Assembly: GCF_039634785.1 (NCBI RefSeq)
Contig: NZ_JBBIAB010000005.1
Span: 62,001-126,000, forward strand
Origin: Tistrella mobilis
GTDB lineage: Bacteria > Pseudomonadota > Alphaproteobacteria > Tistrellales > Tistrellaceae
Length of the DNA stretch: 64,000 nt
Direction: 5' to 3'
Shown here: one piece after another, positions 8,549 through 17,437 of the stretch
Numbering within the stretch: the first letter of the stretch is position 1
Layout of the letters: the number at the start of each line of letters is the position of its first letter
Notes under the pieces: generated by a model
Seen by the model: the letters and a program-made list of their open reading frames with translations, nothing else
The model's database searches: none
Told to the model about the DNA's origin: nothing
Translations under genes and position numbers: made by a program

Positions 8549-9921
8549 CCAGTCTTCGCCCCGGACGGCAGGTGGATGCCGTCCGTCGCCCGTCGCGGCC
8601 GGTGCGCGCAGCGGGTGTTGCGGTGTTGACCGCGATGCTGCTGTCGGGTTGCGGCAGCTGGTGGGGATCGGATGACAAGCCGGCGCTGCCGGGCGAACGG
8701 ATTGCCGTGATGCCGGAAAAGGCCGACATCCGGATCGATCCGGCGGTTGCGTCCGAAGCGATCACGGTACCGCCGGCCTGGCAGAACGGCGAATGGCCGC
8801 AGACCAGCGGCTACGGCAACCATGCGATGCATGCGCTGGCCGGCCCGGAAACCCCGGTAGAGGCCTGGCGCGGGGATGCCGGAGTGGGCTCTGGCGGGGC
8901 CAAGCGCCTGATGGCCCAGCCGGTGATGGCCGATGGCCGCATCTTTGTGCTCGACGCCGATTCGAATGTCGTGGCACTCGATGCCTCGACCGGTCGCCGG
9001 GTCTGGTCGGTGGAGCTTGCGCCCGACAGCGACCTGCTGGAGGGCGCCTATGGCGGCGGTCTGGCGATCGCCGACGGGCGGATCTACGCCGCGACCGGCT
9101 TTGGTGACGTGGTGGCGCTCAACCCCGCCGACGGTGTCGAGCTGTGGCGGACGTCGATGCACACCCCGTTCCGTGCCCCGCCGGCGGCGGGTGAGGGCCG
9201 CGTCTTCGCGCAGAGCTTCGACAACCAGCTGATCGCCCTTGCCGGCGACAGCGGCCGCGAGCTGTGGCGCCATGGCGGCGTGCCGGCGACCCAGATGATC
9301 CTGGGCGGGGCGGCCCCCGGCGTTCTGGGCAATCTGGTGGTTGCGGCCTATTCGAGCGGCGATCTGGTGGCGCTGCGCGGTGACAGCGGCCGGGTCGGCT
9401 GGGCGGAGACGCTCGCGGGCTTCGCCGCGGCCGGATCGTCGCTGAGCGCGCTGACCGATATTCTGTCGGACCCGGTGATCGATCGCGACATGGTCTTCGC
9501 GGGCACCGTCGGCGGCCGGATTGCGGCCTTCGACGTTCGCTCGGGCCTGCGGGTCTGGGAGCAGCCGTTCAAGGTGAACCAGACCCCCTGGGTGGCCGAC
9601 ACCACCGTCTATGTGGTGGTGGACTCGACCCGCCTGGTGGCGATGCGCCGCAGTGACGGCCGGGTGCGCTGGGTGGTCGATCTGCCGGCCTTCGAGGATC
9701 CCGAGGATCGCGAGGATCCGATCCGCTGGACCGGTCCGGTGCTGGCCGGCGGCCGTCTTTATCTGGCGTCCAGTGCCGGTAGCCTTATGGCGCTGAACCC
9801 GACCGACGGCAGCAAGACCAGCGAAACCGATGTCGGCGGGGCGGTGAACATTTCGCCCATCGTTGCCGACGGCAAGCTCTATGTGCTGCGCGACGATGCG
9901 ACGCTGATCGCTTATCGTTGA
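8545..9921 (+). CDS. bamB: Outer membrane assembly lipoprotein BamB
   Basis: The 458-residue product starts with a lipoprotein signal whose lipobox is LLSGC (cysteine near residue 35). It then carries PQQ-like beta-propeller repeats, seen as FVLDADSNVVALDASTGRRVWS, VVALNPADGVELWRT, LIALAGDSGRELWRHGG and IAAFDVRSGLRVWEQ. BamB is the scaffold lipoprotein of the BAM complex that inserts beta-barrel proteins into the outer membrane. The start overlaps the stop of the YfgM-like gene, so the two are translationally coupled. It is somewhat longer than the roughly 390 residues of the enterobacterial protein, mostly through an N-terminal linker. Confidence 0.93.
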   Translation: MTSLRPGRQVDAVRRPSRPVRAAGVAVLTAMLLSGCGSWWGSDDKPALPGERIAVMPEKADIRIDPAVASEAITVPPAWQNGEWPQTSGYGNHAMHALAGPETPVEAWRGDAGVGSGGAKRLMAQPVMADGRIFVLDADSNVVALDASTGRRVWSVELAPDSDLLEGAYGGGLAIADGRIYAATGFGDVVALNPADGVELWRTSMHTPFRAPPAAGEGRVFAQSFDNQLIALAGDSGRELWRHGGVPATQMILGGAAPGVLGNLVVAAYSSGDLVALRGDSGRVGWAETLAGFAAAGSSLSALTDILSDPVIDRDMVFAGTVGGRIAAFDVRSGLRVWEQPFKVNQTPWVADTTVYVVVDSTRLVAMRRSDGRVRWVVDLPAFEDPEDREDPIRWTGPVLAGGRLYLASSAGSLMALNPTDGSKTSETDVGGAVNISPIVADGKLYVLRDDATLIAYR

Positions 9922-9970
9922 CGTGGGGCCCGCGCATCGTCATTGATGCGCATGAACCGATGCAGGGCGC

Positions 9971-10001
9971 CGACCCCGCAGGCACACGGCCTGCGGGGTC
10001 G
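9971..10001 (+). terminator. Perfect 13-bp hairpin between bamB and der
   Basis: CGACCCCGCAGGC at 9971-9983 pairs perfectly with 9989-10001 around a five-base loop. It starts 50 bases after the bamB stop. No U-tract follows, so it may be a partial or Rho-assisted terminator, or a processing/stability element. Confidence 0.5.
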
Positions 10002-10095
10002 CGTCCGCTTGGCAGCTTCATCCTGTGGAGCCGGCGGTCGTGACGACCGGGGCGGCTTCGCGACCACCTCATGTCCATTCCGGAGGTCCGCGTCC

Positions 10096-11655
10096 ATGCT
10101 GACCGTGGCGCTGGTCGGCCGGCCGAATGTCGGCAAGTCGACCCTGTTCAATCGTCTGGTCGGGCGGCGCATCGCCATCGTCGACGACACGCCGGGTGTC
10201 ACCCGCGACCGCCGCATGGGCGAGGCGCGGCTCGGCAATCTGCGCTTCAACGTCGTCGACACGGCCGGTCTCGAAGAGATCGAGGATCCGTCGGATCTGA
10301 ACGCCCGCATGCAGGCCCAGACCCGGACGGCAATCGATGATGCAGATCTGGTGCTGTTCATGATCGACGGCCGCGCCGGTATCACCCCGGCCGACGAGCA
10401 TTTTGCCGATCTGCTGCGCCGGGTGGAAACCCCGGTCGTCGTGGTGGTGAACAAATGCGAAGGCCGGGCGGGCGATATGGGCCTTGCCGAAGCCTGGGGC
10501 CTGGGGCTGGGAGAGCCGATGCCGCTGTCTGCGGCGCATGGCGACCACACGTCGGATCTTTATGACGTGCTGTCGGCCCATGGTGCAGCCCATGCCGAGG
10601 CGCTGGAAGATGCGGCTGCGGCCGAAGCCGAGGCTGCGGCCGCCCGTCGTCGCGCGGCGGCCCGCGCCGGCGCCGAGGGTGCCGAGGCGGAGGAACTGGC
10701 CGAGCACGGCCCCCGCGAGGTGGGCCTCGACGATTTCGACGATGACGGCTCCGATGTCGATATCGACGAGGATGCGGACGAAGAGACCCTGGCTGCGGCC
10801 GAAGAACGGGCCATGGCCGAGATCGGCCGCCAGAAGGCGCTGCAGATCGCCATCGTCGGCCGGCCGAATGCCGGCAAGTCGACCCTGATGAACCATCTGC
10901 TGGGCGAGGACCGGGTCCTGACCGGCCCCGAGGCCGGCATCACGCGCGATGCCATTGCGGTCGACTGGCTGCATGCCGGCCGCCGCATCCGGCTGATCGA
11001 TACCGCCGGCATGCGCCGGAAGGCGCGGATCGACGACCGGATCGAGAAGATGTCGGTCGACGAGACCCTGCGCGCGATCCGCTTCGCCCATGTCGTGGTG
11101 CTGATGATCGATGCCGAACGCGGGCTCGAGAAGCAGGACATGACCATCGCCCGGCTGATCGTCGACGAGGGCCGCGCACTGGTGCTGGCGGTCAACAAAT
11201 GGGACACCGTCACCGACGCCGATGCCTTCATGACCGAACTGCGCCGGCGGATGAGCCATGTGATGCCGCAGGTCAAGGGCGTGCCGGTGGTCACGATCTC
11301 GGCGCTGGCCGGTCACAACACCGATCGGCTGATCGATGCCTGTTTCGACATCTACCGGATCTGGAATCGCCGGGTGTCGACCGGCCGGCTGAACCGCTGG
11401 CTGGAACGCATGACCGAGAATTACCCGCCGCCGATGGCCAACGGTCGGCGCCTGCGGTTGCGCTATATCACCCAGATCAAGACCCGTCCGCCCGGCTTCG
11501 CGATCTTCGTGAGCCAGCCGAAGGAGTTGCCGGACAGCTATGTCCGCTATGTGGTGAACGGCCTGCGCGACAGTTTCGACCTGCCCGGCGTGCCGGTGCG
11601 CGTGGTGCTGCGGACGAGCGAAAACCCCTTCGCCGACCGTAAGAAGAAGAGGTGA
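10096..11655 (+). CDS. der: Ribosome-associated GTPase Der (EngA)
   Basis: The 519-residue protein has the tandem GTPase domains unique to Der, each with its own P-loop: GRPNVGKSTL near residue 8 and GRPNAGKSTL near residue 255. Switch and DxxG motifs are DTPGVTRDR/DTAGLEE and ITRDA/DTAGMRR. The G4 motifs are NKCE in domain 1 and NKWD in domain 2. A C-terminal KH-like domain follows (NRWLERMTENYPPP, LRLRYITQIKTRPPGFAIF). Der is essential for 50S subunit maturation. The linker between the GTPase domains is unusually long (about 70 residues), first Ala/Glu/Arg-rich and then a run of aspartates. GGAGG lies ten bases before ATG 10096. Confidence 0.96.
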   Translation: MLTVALVGRPNVGKSTLFNRLVGRRIAIVDDTPGVTRDRRMGEARLGNLRFNVVDTAGLEEIEDPSDLNARMQAQTRTAIDDADLVLFMIDGRAGITPADEHFADLLRRVETPVVVVVNKCEGRAGDMGLAEAWGLGLGEPMPLSAAHGDHTSDLYDVLSAHGAAHAEALEDAAAAEAEAAAARRRAAARAGAEGAEAEELAEHGPREVGLDDFDDDGSDVDIDEDADEETLAAAEERAMAEIGRQKALQIAIVGRPNAGKSTLMNHLLGEDRVLTGPEAGITRDAIAVDWLHAGRRIRLIDTAGMRRKARIDDRIEKMSVDETLRAIRFAHVVVLMIDAERGLEKQDMTIARLIVDEGRALVLAVNKWDTVTDADAFMTELRRRMSHVMPQVKGVPVVTISALAGHNTDRLIDACFDIYRIWNRRVSTGRLNRWLERMTENYPPPMANGRRLRLRYITQIKTRPPGFAIFVSQPKELPDSYVRYVVNGLRDSFDLPGVPVRVVLRTSENPFADRKKKR

Positions 11656-11659
11656 CGGC

Positions 11660-12649
11660 ATGACCGGTCTCGCCATCGGTATCGAGGATGTCCGCGCTGC
11701 GGCAGCGCGGCTGGAGGGAGTTGCCCACCGCACGCCGGTGCTGACCTCTGCGACCGCCGATGCGATGACCGGCGCACGCCTGTTTTTCAAACCAGAGAAC
11801 CTGCAGCGGATGGGGGCCTTCAAGTTCCGCGGCGCCTATAATGCACTGGCGAAACTGAAGGCACAGCCCCGTCCCCCGCGGGGTGTCGTCGCCTTCTCGT
11901 CGGGCAACCATGCCCAGGCGGTGGCGCTGGCGGGGCGTCTGCTCGGGCTGGAGACCGTCATCGTCATGCCGTCCGATGCGCCGCTGATCAAGCGTCAGGC
12001 GACGGAAGGCTATGGCGGTGAAGTGGTGGCCTATGACCGCTACACCCAGGATCGCGAGGCCATCGGCCGCGAGATCGCCGAAGAGCGCGGCCTGGTGCTG
12101 ATCCCGCCCTTCGATCATGCCGATGTCATGGCCGGGCAGGGGACCGCCGCGCTGGAGCTGTTGCAGGATGTGATGGCGATGCCGGATGCAGGCGGGCTGG
12201 ACCTGCTGTTCGTCTGCGTGGGCGGTGGCGGGCTGATCTCGGGCTCCGCGGTCGTGGCAGCCGCCCTGCAGCCGGGCTGCCGGGTGATCGGGGTGGAGCC
12301 TGCCGCCGGAGACGATGTCCGCCGCAGCCTCGCAGCCGGGGAGATCGTTTCGATCCCCACGCCACAGACCATTGCCGACGGTGCCCAGACCGCTGCCCCC
12401 GGCCGGCTGACCTTCCCGGTGATCCGGGCGCTGGTCGACCAGGTGATCACGGTCGAGGACGCCGCCCTGGTCGAGGCGATGCGCTTCTTTGCCGGGCGGA
12501 TGAAGCTGGTGGTGGAGCCCACCGGCTGCCTTGCCGCCGCGGGCGCCTTTTCCGGCGCCATCGACATTCACGGACAACGCGTCGGCGTGATCCTGTCGGG
12601 CGGAAATGTCGATCTCGGACGCTTTGCCGAGCTGATCGGGCAGGGCTGA
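11660..12649 (+). CDS. PLP-dependent threonine/serine ammonia-lyase
   Basis: The 329-residue fold-type II PLP enzyme has the cofactor lysine in GAFKFRGAYNAL (near residue 50), the SSGNHAQAVALAG asparagine loop and the glycine-rich phosphate site VGGGGLISG. It lacks the C-terminal ACT regulatory domain of biosynthetic IlvA. Length and motifs therefore fit a catabolic threonine dehydratase, a serine racemase or a hydroxyaspartate ammonia-lyase; these cannot be told apart by eye. It starts four bases after the der stop, so it is probably co-transcribed with der. Confidence 0.87.
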   Translation: MTGLAIGIEDVRAAAARLEGVAHRTPVLTSATADAMTGARLFFKPENLQRMGAFKFRGAYNALAKLKAQPRPPRGVVAFSSGNHAQAVALAGRLLGLETVIVMPSDAPLIKRQATEGYGGEVVAYDRYTQDREAIGREIAEERGLVLIPPFDHADVMAGQGTAALELLQDVMAMPDAGGLDLLFVCVGGGGLISGSAVVAAALQPGCRVIGVEPAAGDDVRRSLAAGEIVSIPTPQTIADGAQTAAPGRLTFPVIRALVDQVITVEDAALVEAMRFFAGRMKLVVEPTGCLAAAGAFSGAIDIHGQRVGVILSGGNVDLGRFAELIGQG

Positions 12650-12681
12650 CCGGCTTCGGCGGCGCCTGCAGTCTTTCCTAT

Positions 12682-12694
12682 ATTATGCAATAAT
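12682..12694. promoter_or_regulatory. AT-rich 13-base palindrome in the 12.65-12.91 kb gap
   Basis: ATTAT-GCA-ATAAT is a perfect palindrome inside a local AT-rich patch, which is rare in this GC-rich window. It could be an operator or the -10 part of a promoter, but it is not close to any start codon. The rest of the 260-base gap shows nothing I can name. Confidence 0.25.
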
Positions 12695-12909
12695 GTTGTT
12701 CTGGCAGCGGATGCCCGCGCTATTACACTACTTTCACGTGCTTTTCGTGCGGGCGATCGCCGTGAACGGGCAGGGATAAGCGTCGAACGCACCCATTATC
12801 ATGGTCTTCGCGCGCAGATCCCGTCGGATTCACATAACATATACGCCGCGATTGTCGCAGGGCGGGGGCGCCGCCTGCGTTCGCCGGTATCGTGTGGGCA
12901 GAAGGCCGG

Positions 12910-13206
12910 TCAGCTCCACCCCTGATCGCGATCATTGGGTCGGATCAGGATCGTGACGGTCTCTGACGCCTGTTCGATGTCGAGAAAGCGGAATGCCGAC
13001 GACCGGTCCTCGGAGTCCGGCGGCAGGTCATCGATCACTCGCAGCAGTTCCTCCGGAAGGGAGCCAAGCCGCCCGCCAACCGATGTGTCCCCCGCTTCAG
13101 CCGCCGACAGCAGGCTGGCGGCGAGTTCCAGAAGTTCCCGCGTGTTCAGTCGCGTCGGTCGCACCTGCCCGGCCTGCGTTCGGCCGTGCGCGTCCTGTTC
13201 GGGCAT
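12910..13206 (-). CDS. Small protein of unknown function, 98 residues
   Basis: I do not recognise it. Starting at ATG 13206 the product reads MPEQDAHGRTQAGQVRPTRL and continues through a predicted helix (RELLELAASLLSAAEAGD) to a mixed end (FRFLDIEQASETVTILIRP). No signal peptide or membrane segment is seen. The frame is open back to 13368, but that part is rich in Cys/Ser and has no start with a ribosome site. It faces the TetR regulator across a 245-base gap holding palindromes, so it may be that regulator's target. The gene call itself is moderate. Confidence 0.5.
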   Translation of the reverse strand: MPEQDAHGRTQAGQVRPTRLNTRELLELAASLLSAAEAGDTSVGGRLGSLPEELLRVIDDLPPDSEDRSSAFRFLDIEQASETVTILIRPNDRDQGWS

Positions 13207-13387
13207 TGCCTGTCGTCCAAATTCTGCGCCGTGGCGGCAAAAACCCTCATCAGCGCAGCCCGAAAGCTGTACCTGAACGCTGGGGTATGCGCCGGCATCG
13301 GGGAGGGAGAGGATGTCCGCCGGCTCTGCGGAATTGCGCCACCTGCCGTAGATCGACGGCAGCACCACCCGTCGTCTGAAACCTTAG

Positions 13388-13434
13388 ATGTCCATCCCGG
13401 GACATGTCAACAGGTGTTTGCATAACTTGAAGTT
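13388..13434. promoter_or_regulatory. Candidate TetR-type operators
   Basis: ATGTCC-atcccg-GGACAT at 13388-13405 is a perfect 6-6-6 palindrome. A second short palindrome, AACTT-G-AAGTT, lies at 13424-13434. Both sit just upstream of the TetR start at 13452, where autoregulatory operators of that family usually lie. Confidence 0.4.
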
Positions 13435-13451
13435 GATTTGATGAAGAAGTG

Positions 13452-14120
13452 ATGTCAGATAAAGAGAGCAGGCCCCGCAACAGCGAGGCGACCAAAGCGG
13501 CGATCCTCGATGCGGCGCGCCACGCCTTTGCCGCGAACAGCTATGACACGGTCGGCCTGAGGGAAATCGCCCGGGCCGCGGACGTCAATGTTTCGCTGGT
13601 CATCCGCTATTACGGATCGAAGGAACGCTTGTTCGCGGTATGCCTGGGCGATGCGGCCTTCGATGCCCTGCTGCGCGACGTCCCGCGCGAGAGGCTGGCA
13701 CGGGTTCTGACCCGCCTGACCGTGATGGCCGGCCGGCCGGGCCTGCTGGCGGCTGCGCTGACGGAGGAGCATGGGCGCGAGGCGGCCGATCACGACATCG
13801 ATGCCGCGGTTCTGGCGGCCTGTGAACGGGTCAGCCGGATCCTGATGAGCTCGATCAACAGCCGGGCGGCGATGCCGCTGATCCGTGAACGGCTGGAGGC
13901 GGATGTTCTGGACCATCTGGTGGAGCGGATCGGCGGCACCCATGCGCGGGAGAAGGCGCGGCTGGCACTGGCATTGATGGTCGGCGTGGCGCTGGTCCAC
14001 GGCGTGCTGGATGACGGCAGCCCGCCCTCGGGGGCCGCCCATGGCGACGGCAAGCCGCCCCAGCTTCGCCTGACCGAAGATCTGATGCGCGCCATCATCG
14101 AACAGCTTCCCGGCGCCTGA
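13452..14120 (+). CDS. TetR/AcrR-family transcriptional regulator
   Basis: The 222-residue product has the TetR N-terminal DNA-binding domain: ATKAAILDAARHAFAANSYD, then VGLREIARAADVNVSLVIRY and YGSKERLFAVCLG. The C-terminal two thirds are helical and variable, as expected for a ligand-binding domain. ATG 13452 is preferred to the adjacent GTG at 13449. The ligand and target are unknown. Palindromes just upstream suggest autoregulation, and the small divergent gene may also be controlled. Confidence 0.88.
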   Translation: MSDKESRPRNSEATKAAILDAARHAFAANSYDTVGLREIARAADVNVSLVIRYYGSKERLFAVCLGDAAFDALLRDVPRERLARVLTRLTVMAGRPGLLAAALTEEHGREAADHDIDAAVLAACERVSRILMSSINSRAAMPLIRERLEADVLDHLVERIGGTHAREKARLALALMVGVALVHGVLDDGSPPSGAAHGDGKPPQLRLTEDLMRAIIEQLPGA

Positions 14121-14132
14121 CGGTTGGCCACG

Positions 14133-14157
14133 AAAAAGGGGCGCCGTCAGGCGCCCC
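14133..14157 (-). terminator. Rho-independent terminator of the SDR/purF operon
   Basis: GGGGCGCC (14138-14145) pairs with GGCGCCCC (14150-14157) around a four-base loop. Read on the minus strand it is followed by five T. It lies 33 bases past the SDR stop and 13 bases past the convergent TetR stop. Confidence 0.85.
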
Positions 14158-14189
14158 GGAAGTTCCGTCGGTCTGGTGCAGGGTGCCGG

Positions 14190-15014
14190 TCAGTGGCAGC
14201 CGCAACCGGGACCATGATCATGGCCATGATGATCGTGCCCATGATGATCGGGGCCATGGGCCGGTGCCTGAGGCGCGGTCTGGGCCACGAAGATCTCGCC
14301 ATTGGCAGTCAGGCCGGGCAGGGCCAGATCGACGAACAGTTCGGCGATCGCCTCTGGCGGGGTCTGGAGGTCCTTTTCCTCCCCCGGATAGGCGGTGGCG
14401 CGCATGCGGGTACGCAGGGCCCCCGGGTCGACCAGATTGGCGCGGATGCGGCTGTTCTCGATCTCCATGGCCCAGGTCTTGACCATGGCCTCGAGCGCGG
14501 CCTTGGAGGTGGCATAGGCGCCCCAATAGCCGCGGATCCGGCGGGCGGCGCGCGAGGTGACGAAGATCGCGCGGCCGGCCGTCGACAGCTTCAGCAGCGG
14601 CTCGCAGTTCCGGATCAGCCGCTGATTGGCCGAGACGTTGACGGTCATCACCCGATCCCAGTCGCGGGGCTTCTGCTGGGACATGGGCGAGATGTTGCCG
14701 AGCAGCCCGGCATTGCCCACCAGGATGTCGAGCCGGCCGAAACGCTCGTAGATCTGCTGCCCCAGGCTGTCGAGCTTGTCGAGATCGGCCAGATCATGCG
14801 GCACCAGGGTCGCAGTGCCACCCACGGCCTTCACCCGGTCGTCGGTCTCTTCCAATCCGCCGACGGTGCGGGCAAGCAGGATGACATGGGCACCGGCCAT
14901 GGCATAGCGTTCCGCAACCGCCGCACCCAGACCGCGCGACGCACCGGTGATCAGGGCGATCCGGCCCTCGAGCGGGCGATCGGCGGGGGCGGCGGGCTGG
15001 GTGTTTTCGGTCAT
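14190..15014 (-). CDS. Short-chain dehydrogenase with His/Cys-rich C-terminal tail
   Basis: The 274-residue product is a classical SDR with the cofactor motif TGASRGLG (residues 23-30), NAG at 101-103, Ser154 and the catalytic pair Tyr167/Lys171 (YATSK). It resembles YciK-like SDRs encoded beside core genes; the substrate is unknown. The last 22 residues (253-274) hold nine histidines, three aspartates and two cysteines (ending GPGCGCH), which looks like a metal-binding tail and is not part of the SDR fold. It is the last gene of the run ending cvpA-purF and lies 46 bases after purF. A strong terminator follows. Confidence 0.88.
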   Translation of the reverse strand: MTENTQPAAPADRPLEGRIALITGASRGLGAAVAERYAMAGAHVILLARTVGGLEETDDRVKAVGGTATLVPHDLADLDKLDSLGQQIYERFGRLDILVGNAGLLGNISPMSQQKPRDWDRVMTVNVSANQRLIRNCEPLLKLSTAGRAIFVTSRAARRIRGYWGAYATSKAALEAMVKTWAMEIENSRIRANLVDPGALRTRMRATAYPGEEKDLQTPPEAIAELFVDLALPGLTANGEIFVAQTAPQAPAHGPDHHGHDHHGHDHGPGCGCH

Positions 15015-15060
15015 CGGTCGCGCTCCGGAAGCTCTGGGGGTCGGCAGCTGCGGTGTCGGC

Positions 15061-16551
15061 TCAGGCGAAGTCGCTGCGCAGGCGGAACTTGGCGTCGCTG
15101 CCGTCCACCTGGCCGTCGGTCAGCGGCAGGGCATAGTCGCCGGTGAAGCAGGCATCGCAATACTGCGGCTGAACCGGATTGCGGCCCTCTTCACCCATGG
15201 CACGGTACAACCCGTCCATCGAGATGAAGGCCAGGCTGTCGGCATTGATGAACCGGGCCATCTCTTCGATGTCCATGCGCGCCGCCAGCAGCTTTTCGCG
15301 GCTCGGCGTGTCGACGCCATAGAAGCACGGATGGGTGGTGGGCGGCGAGGCGATCCGCATATGGACCTCGGCCGCACCGGCCTCGCGTACCATGTTCACG
15401 ATCTTGGTCGAGGTGGTGCCGCGCACGATGCTGTCGTCGACCAGCACCACCCGCTTGCCCTTGATCATCGGCACATTGGCGTTGTGCTTCAGCTTCACGC
15501 CCAGATGCCGGATCTGATCGGTCGGCTCGATGAAAGTCCGGCCGACATAGTGGTTGCGGATGATGCCGTAATCGAAGGGAATGCCGCTCTGCTCCGAGAA
15601 GCCCAGCGCCGCCGGCACGCCGCTGTCCGGCACCGGCACGACCACATCGGCCTCGACGATGCTTTCCAGGGCCAGTTCGCGACCGATGCGCTTGCGCGCC
15701 TCGTAGACGCTGACATTTTCCAGCACGCTGTCGGGACGGGCGAAATAGATGTGCTCGAAGATGCAGAACCGGCTGGCGGTCTTCGGGAACGGCTTGATCG
15801 AGCGCAGGCCGCTCTGCTCGATGACCACGATCTCGCCCGGCTCAACGTCGCGGACGAATTCGGCACCGATGATGTCGAGTGCGCAGGTCTCGGAGGCCAG
15901 CATCATGGCGCCGTCGAGCTTGCCGATGACCAGCGGGCGCACCCCCCAGGGGTCGCGCACGCCGATCAGCTTGTCGCGGGTCAGGGCCACGATCGAATAG
16001 GCGCCGTGAACCTGGCGCAGCGCGTCGATCAGCTTGTCCACCACATCGGTATAGAGGCTGATCGCGATCAGATGCACGATCACCTCGCTGTCCGAGGTGG
16101 ACTGGAAAATGCACCCGCGCTGGACCAGCTGGCTGCGCAGGGTCAGCGCATTGGTCAGATTGCCGTTATGGGCAATCGCAAGGCCACCGAAGGCGAAATC
16201 GGCATAAAGCGGCTGGATGTTGCGCAGGCCCGCACCGCCGGTCGTGGCATAGCGGACATGGCCGATGCCCATATTGCCGGCCATCTGCGCCATCAGCCGT
16301 TCATCGGCGAAGGCGTCGCCGACAAGGCCGACCGCACGGTGAGGATGGAACTGGTCGCCGTCGTAACTGACGATGCCGCAGGCCTCCTGGCCGCGGTGCT
16401 GCAGGGCATGCAGGCCGAGGGCTACGTGACGGGCAGCCTCCTGATGGCCGTGAATGCCGAAGATGCCACATTCCTCGCGCAGATGATCCTCATCTGCATG
16501 GACCAGGTCCCGGCCGTCGGGCCCGGATCGGAAGGGATGGGTGATGATCAT
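15061..16551 (-). CDS. purF: Amidophosphoribosyltransferase
   Basis: The 496-residue enzyme makes the first committed step of purine synthesis, transferring ammonia from glutamine to PRPP. The class II glutaminase nucleophile is Cys28 in ECGIFG, so the preceding 27 residues form a cleaved propeptide. ALQHRGQEACGIVSYDG and the GNLTNA stretch belong to the glutaminase domain. The PRPP-binding motif is VVLVDDSIVRGTT. The FARPDSVLENVSVYEAR region and late cysteines agree with the iron-sulphur class of PurF. It lies 62 bases after cvpA, the conserved cvpA-purF order. Confidence 0.96.
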   Translation of the reverse strand: MIITHPFRSGPDGRDLVHADEDHLREECGIFGIHGHQEAARHVALGLHALQHRGQEACGIVSYDGDQFHPHRAVGLVGDAFADERLMAQMAGNMGIGHVRYATTGGAGLRNIQPLYADFAFGGLAIAHNGNLTNALTLRSQLVQRGCIFQSTSDSEVIVHLIAISLYTDVVDKLIDALRQVHGAYSIVALTRDKLIGVRDPWGVRPLVIGKLDGAMMLASETCALDIIGAEFVRDVEPGEIVVIEQSGLRSIKPFPKTASRFCIFEHIYFARPDSVLENVSVYEARKRIGRELALESIVEADVVVPVPDSGVPAALGFSEQSGIPFDYGIIRNHYVGRTFIEPTDQIRHLGVKLKHNANVPMIKGKRVVLVDDSIVRGTTSTKIVNMVREAGAAEVHMRIASPPTTHPCFYGVDTPSREKLLAARMDIEEMARFINADSLAFISMDGLYRAMGEEGRNPVQPQYCDACFTGDYALPLTDGQVDGSDAKFRLRSDFA

Positions 16552-16613
16552 CGCCTCGCACCGATTTCGACGACCGTCTTGGGACTTGCGGTCGCTCCGT
16601 CAGCCGGATGCGG

Positions 16614-17381
16614 TCAGTTGCCCTGGCCTTGCGTGCCCTGGCCGCCCGCAGGTGCGGGCTCGATCGCATCGAGCAGGCGGTTCATATCATGTCTCTGCCC
16701 TTCGCCGTAACCGATTTCACCGCCGGAGGGGGTTGCACCTGTCACATTGCCCGAGGGGTTGTTCTGCGCAGGAGCCGTTCCAGGCGCGGTGTCGCGCGGC
16801 ATGCCGGGCATCGCACCGCCCAGCGTGCCACGCACGGCATCGCCTGCGGCACCGGCCGCAGCACCCGCCGCCTGGTCGGCGCGCTCCAGGAACTGGCTGC
16901 GCATGCGCTCGGGCACCAGTTCCTGAATGATCCGCGCCGCTTCGACCACCGCGGGACGGGTTTCCGACTTCCGCACCCATTCGGGCTCACCATTCGGGCC
17001 CCAGACCCAGAGCAGGCCCAGATAGATGGCCGCCATCACCGCCAGGCCGCGGGCGACACCGAAACCGGCGCCGAGCAGGCGGTCGAGGAAGGTGAAGGGG
17101 CTGCCCGAGACCACGTCGCCGATGGCACGGGTGATCACCGACAGGATCAGCAGAGAGACCAGGAAGATGACCGCGATCGTGGCGATGTCGCCGGCGGTCT
17201 CGCTGGCGATGAAATCATCGGCAAGCGGGCGCAGCGGATCGAAGAGATAGGCCGTGATCAACGCGGCGCCGACCCAGGCGACGATCGACAGCACCTCGCG
17301 TACGAAGCCGCGGATCAATGCCACCAGGGTCGAAAGTGCGACGATGGCGAGCACAACCACGTCGGCGAGCGTCAGGGACAT
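16614..17381 (-). CDS. cvpA: CvpA family membrane protein
   Basis: The 255-residue protein has four predicted membrane helices in its first 150 residues (ADVVVLAIVALSTLVALIRG; VLSIVAWVGAALITAYLF; IATIAVIFLVSLLILSVI; FGVARGLAVMAAIYLGLLWV), matching CvpA. CvpA is linked to colicin V production and cell-envelope processes, and its gene usually lies before purF, as here. The remaining 100 residues are a Gly/Ala/Pro-rich, apparently disordered cytoplasmic or periplasmic tail, longer than in E. coli CvpA (about 160 residues in total). Confidence 0.9.
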   Translation of the reverse strand: MSLTLADVVVLAIVALSTLVALIRGFVREVLSIVAWVGAALITAYLFDPLRPLADDFIASETAGDIATIAVIFLVSLLILSVITRAIGDVVSGSPFTFLDRLLGAGFGVARGLAVMAAIYLGLLWVWGPNGEPEWVRKSETRPAVVEAARIIQELVPERMRSQFLERADQAAGAAAGAAGDAVRGTLGGAMPGMPRDTAPGTAPAQNNPSGNVTGATPSGGEIGYGEGQRHDMNRLLDAIEPAPAGGQGTQGQGN

Positions 17382-17437
17382 CCGGGTCTTCCTTCAACAG
17401 GGGCGGACGGCAGGGAGGGCAGGGAGGCCCGCTTCCG

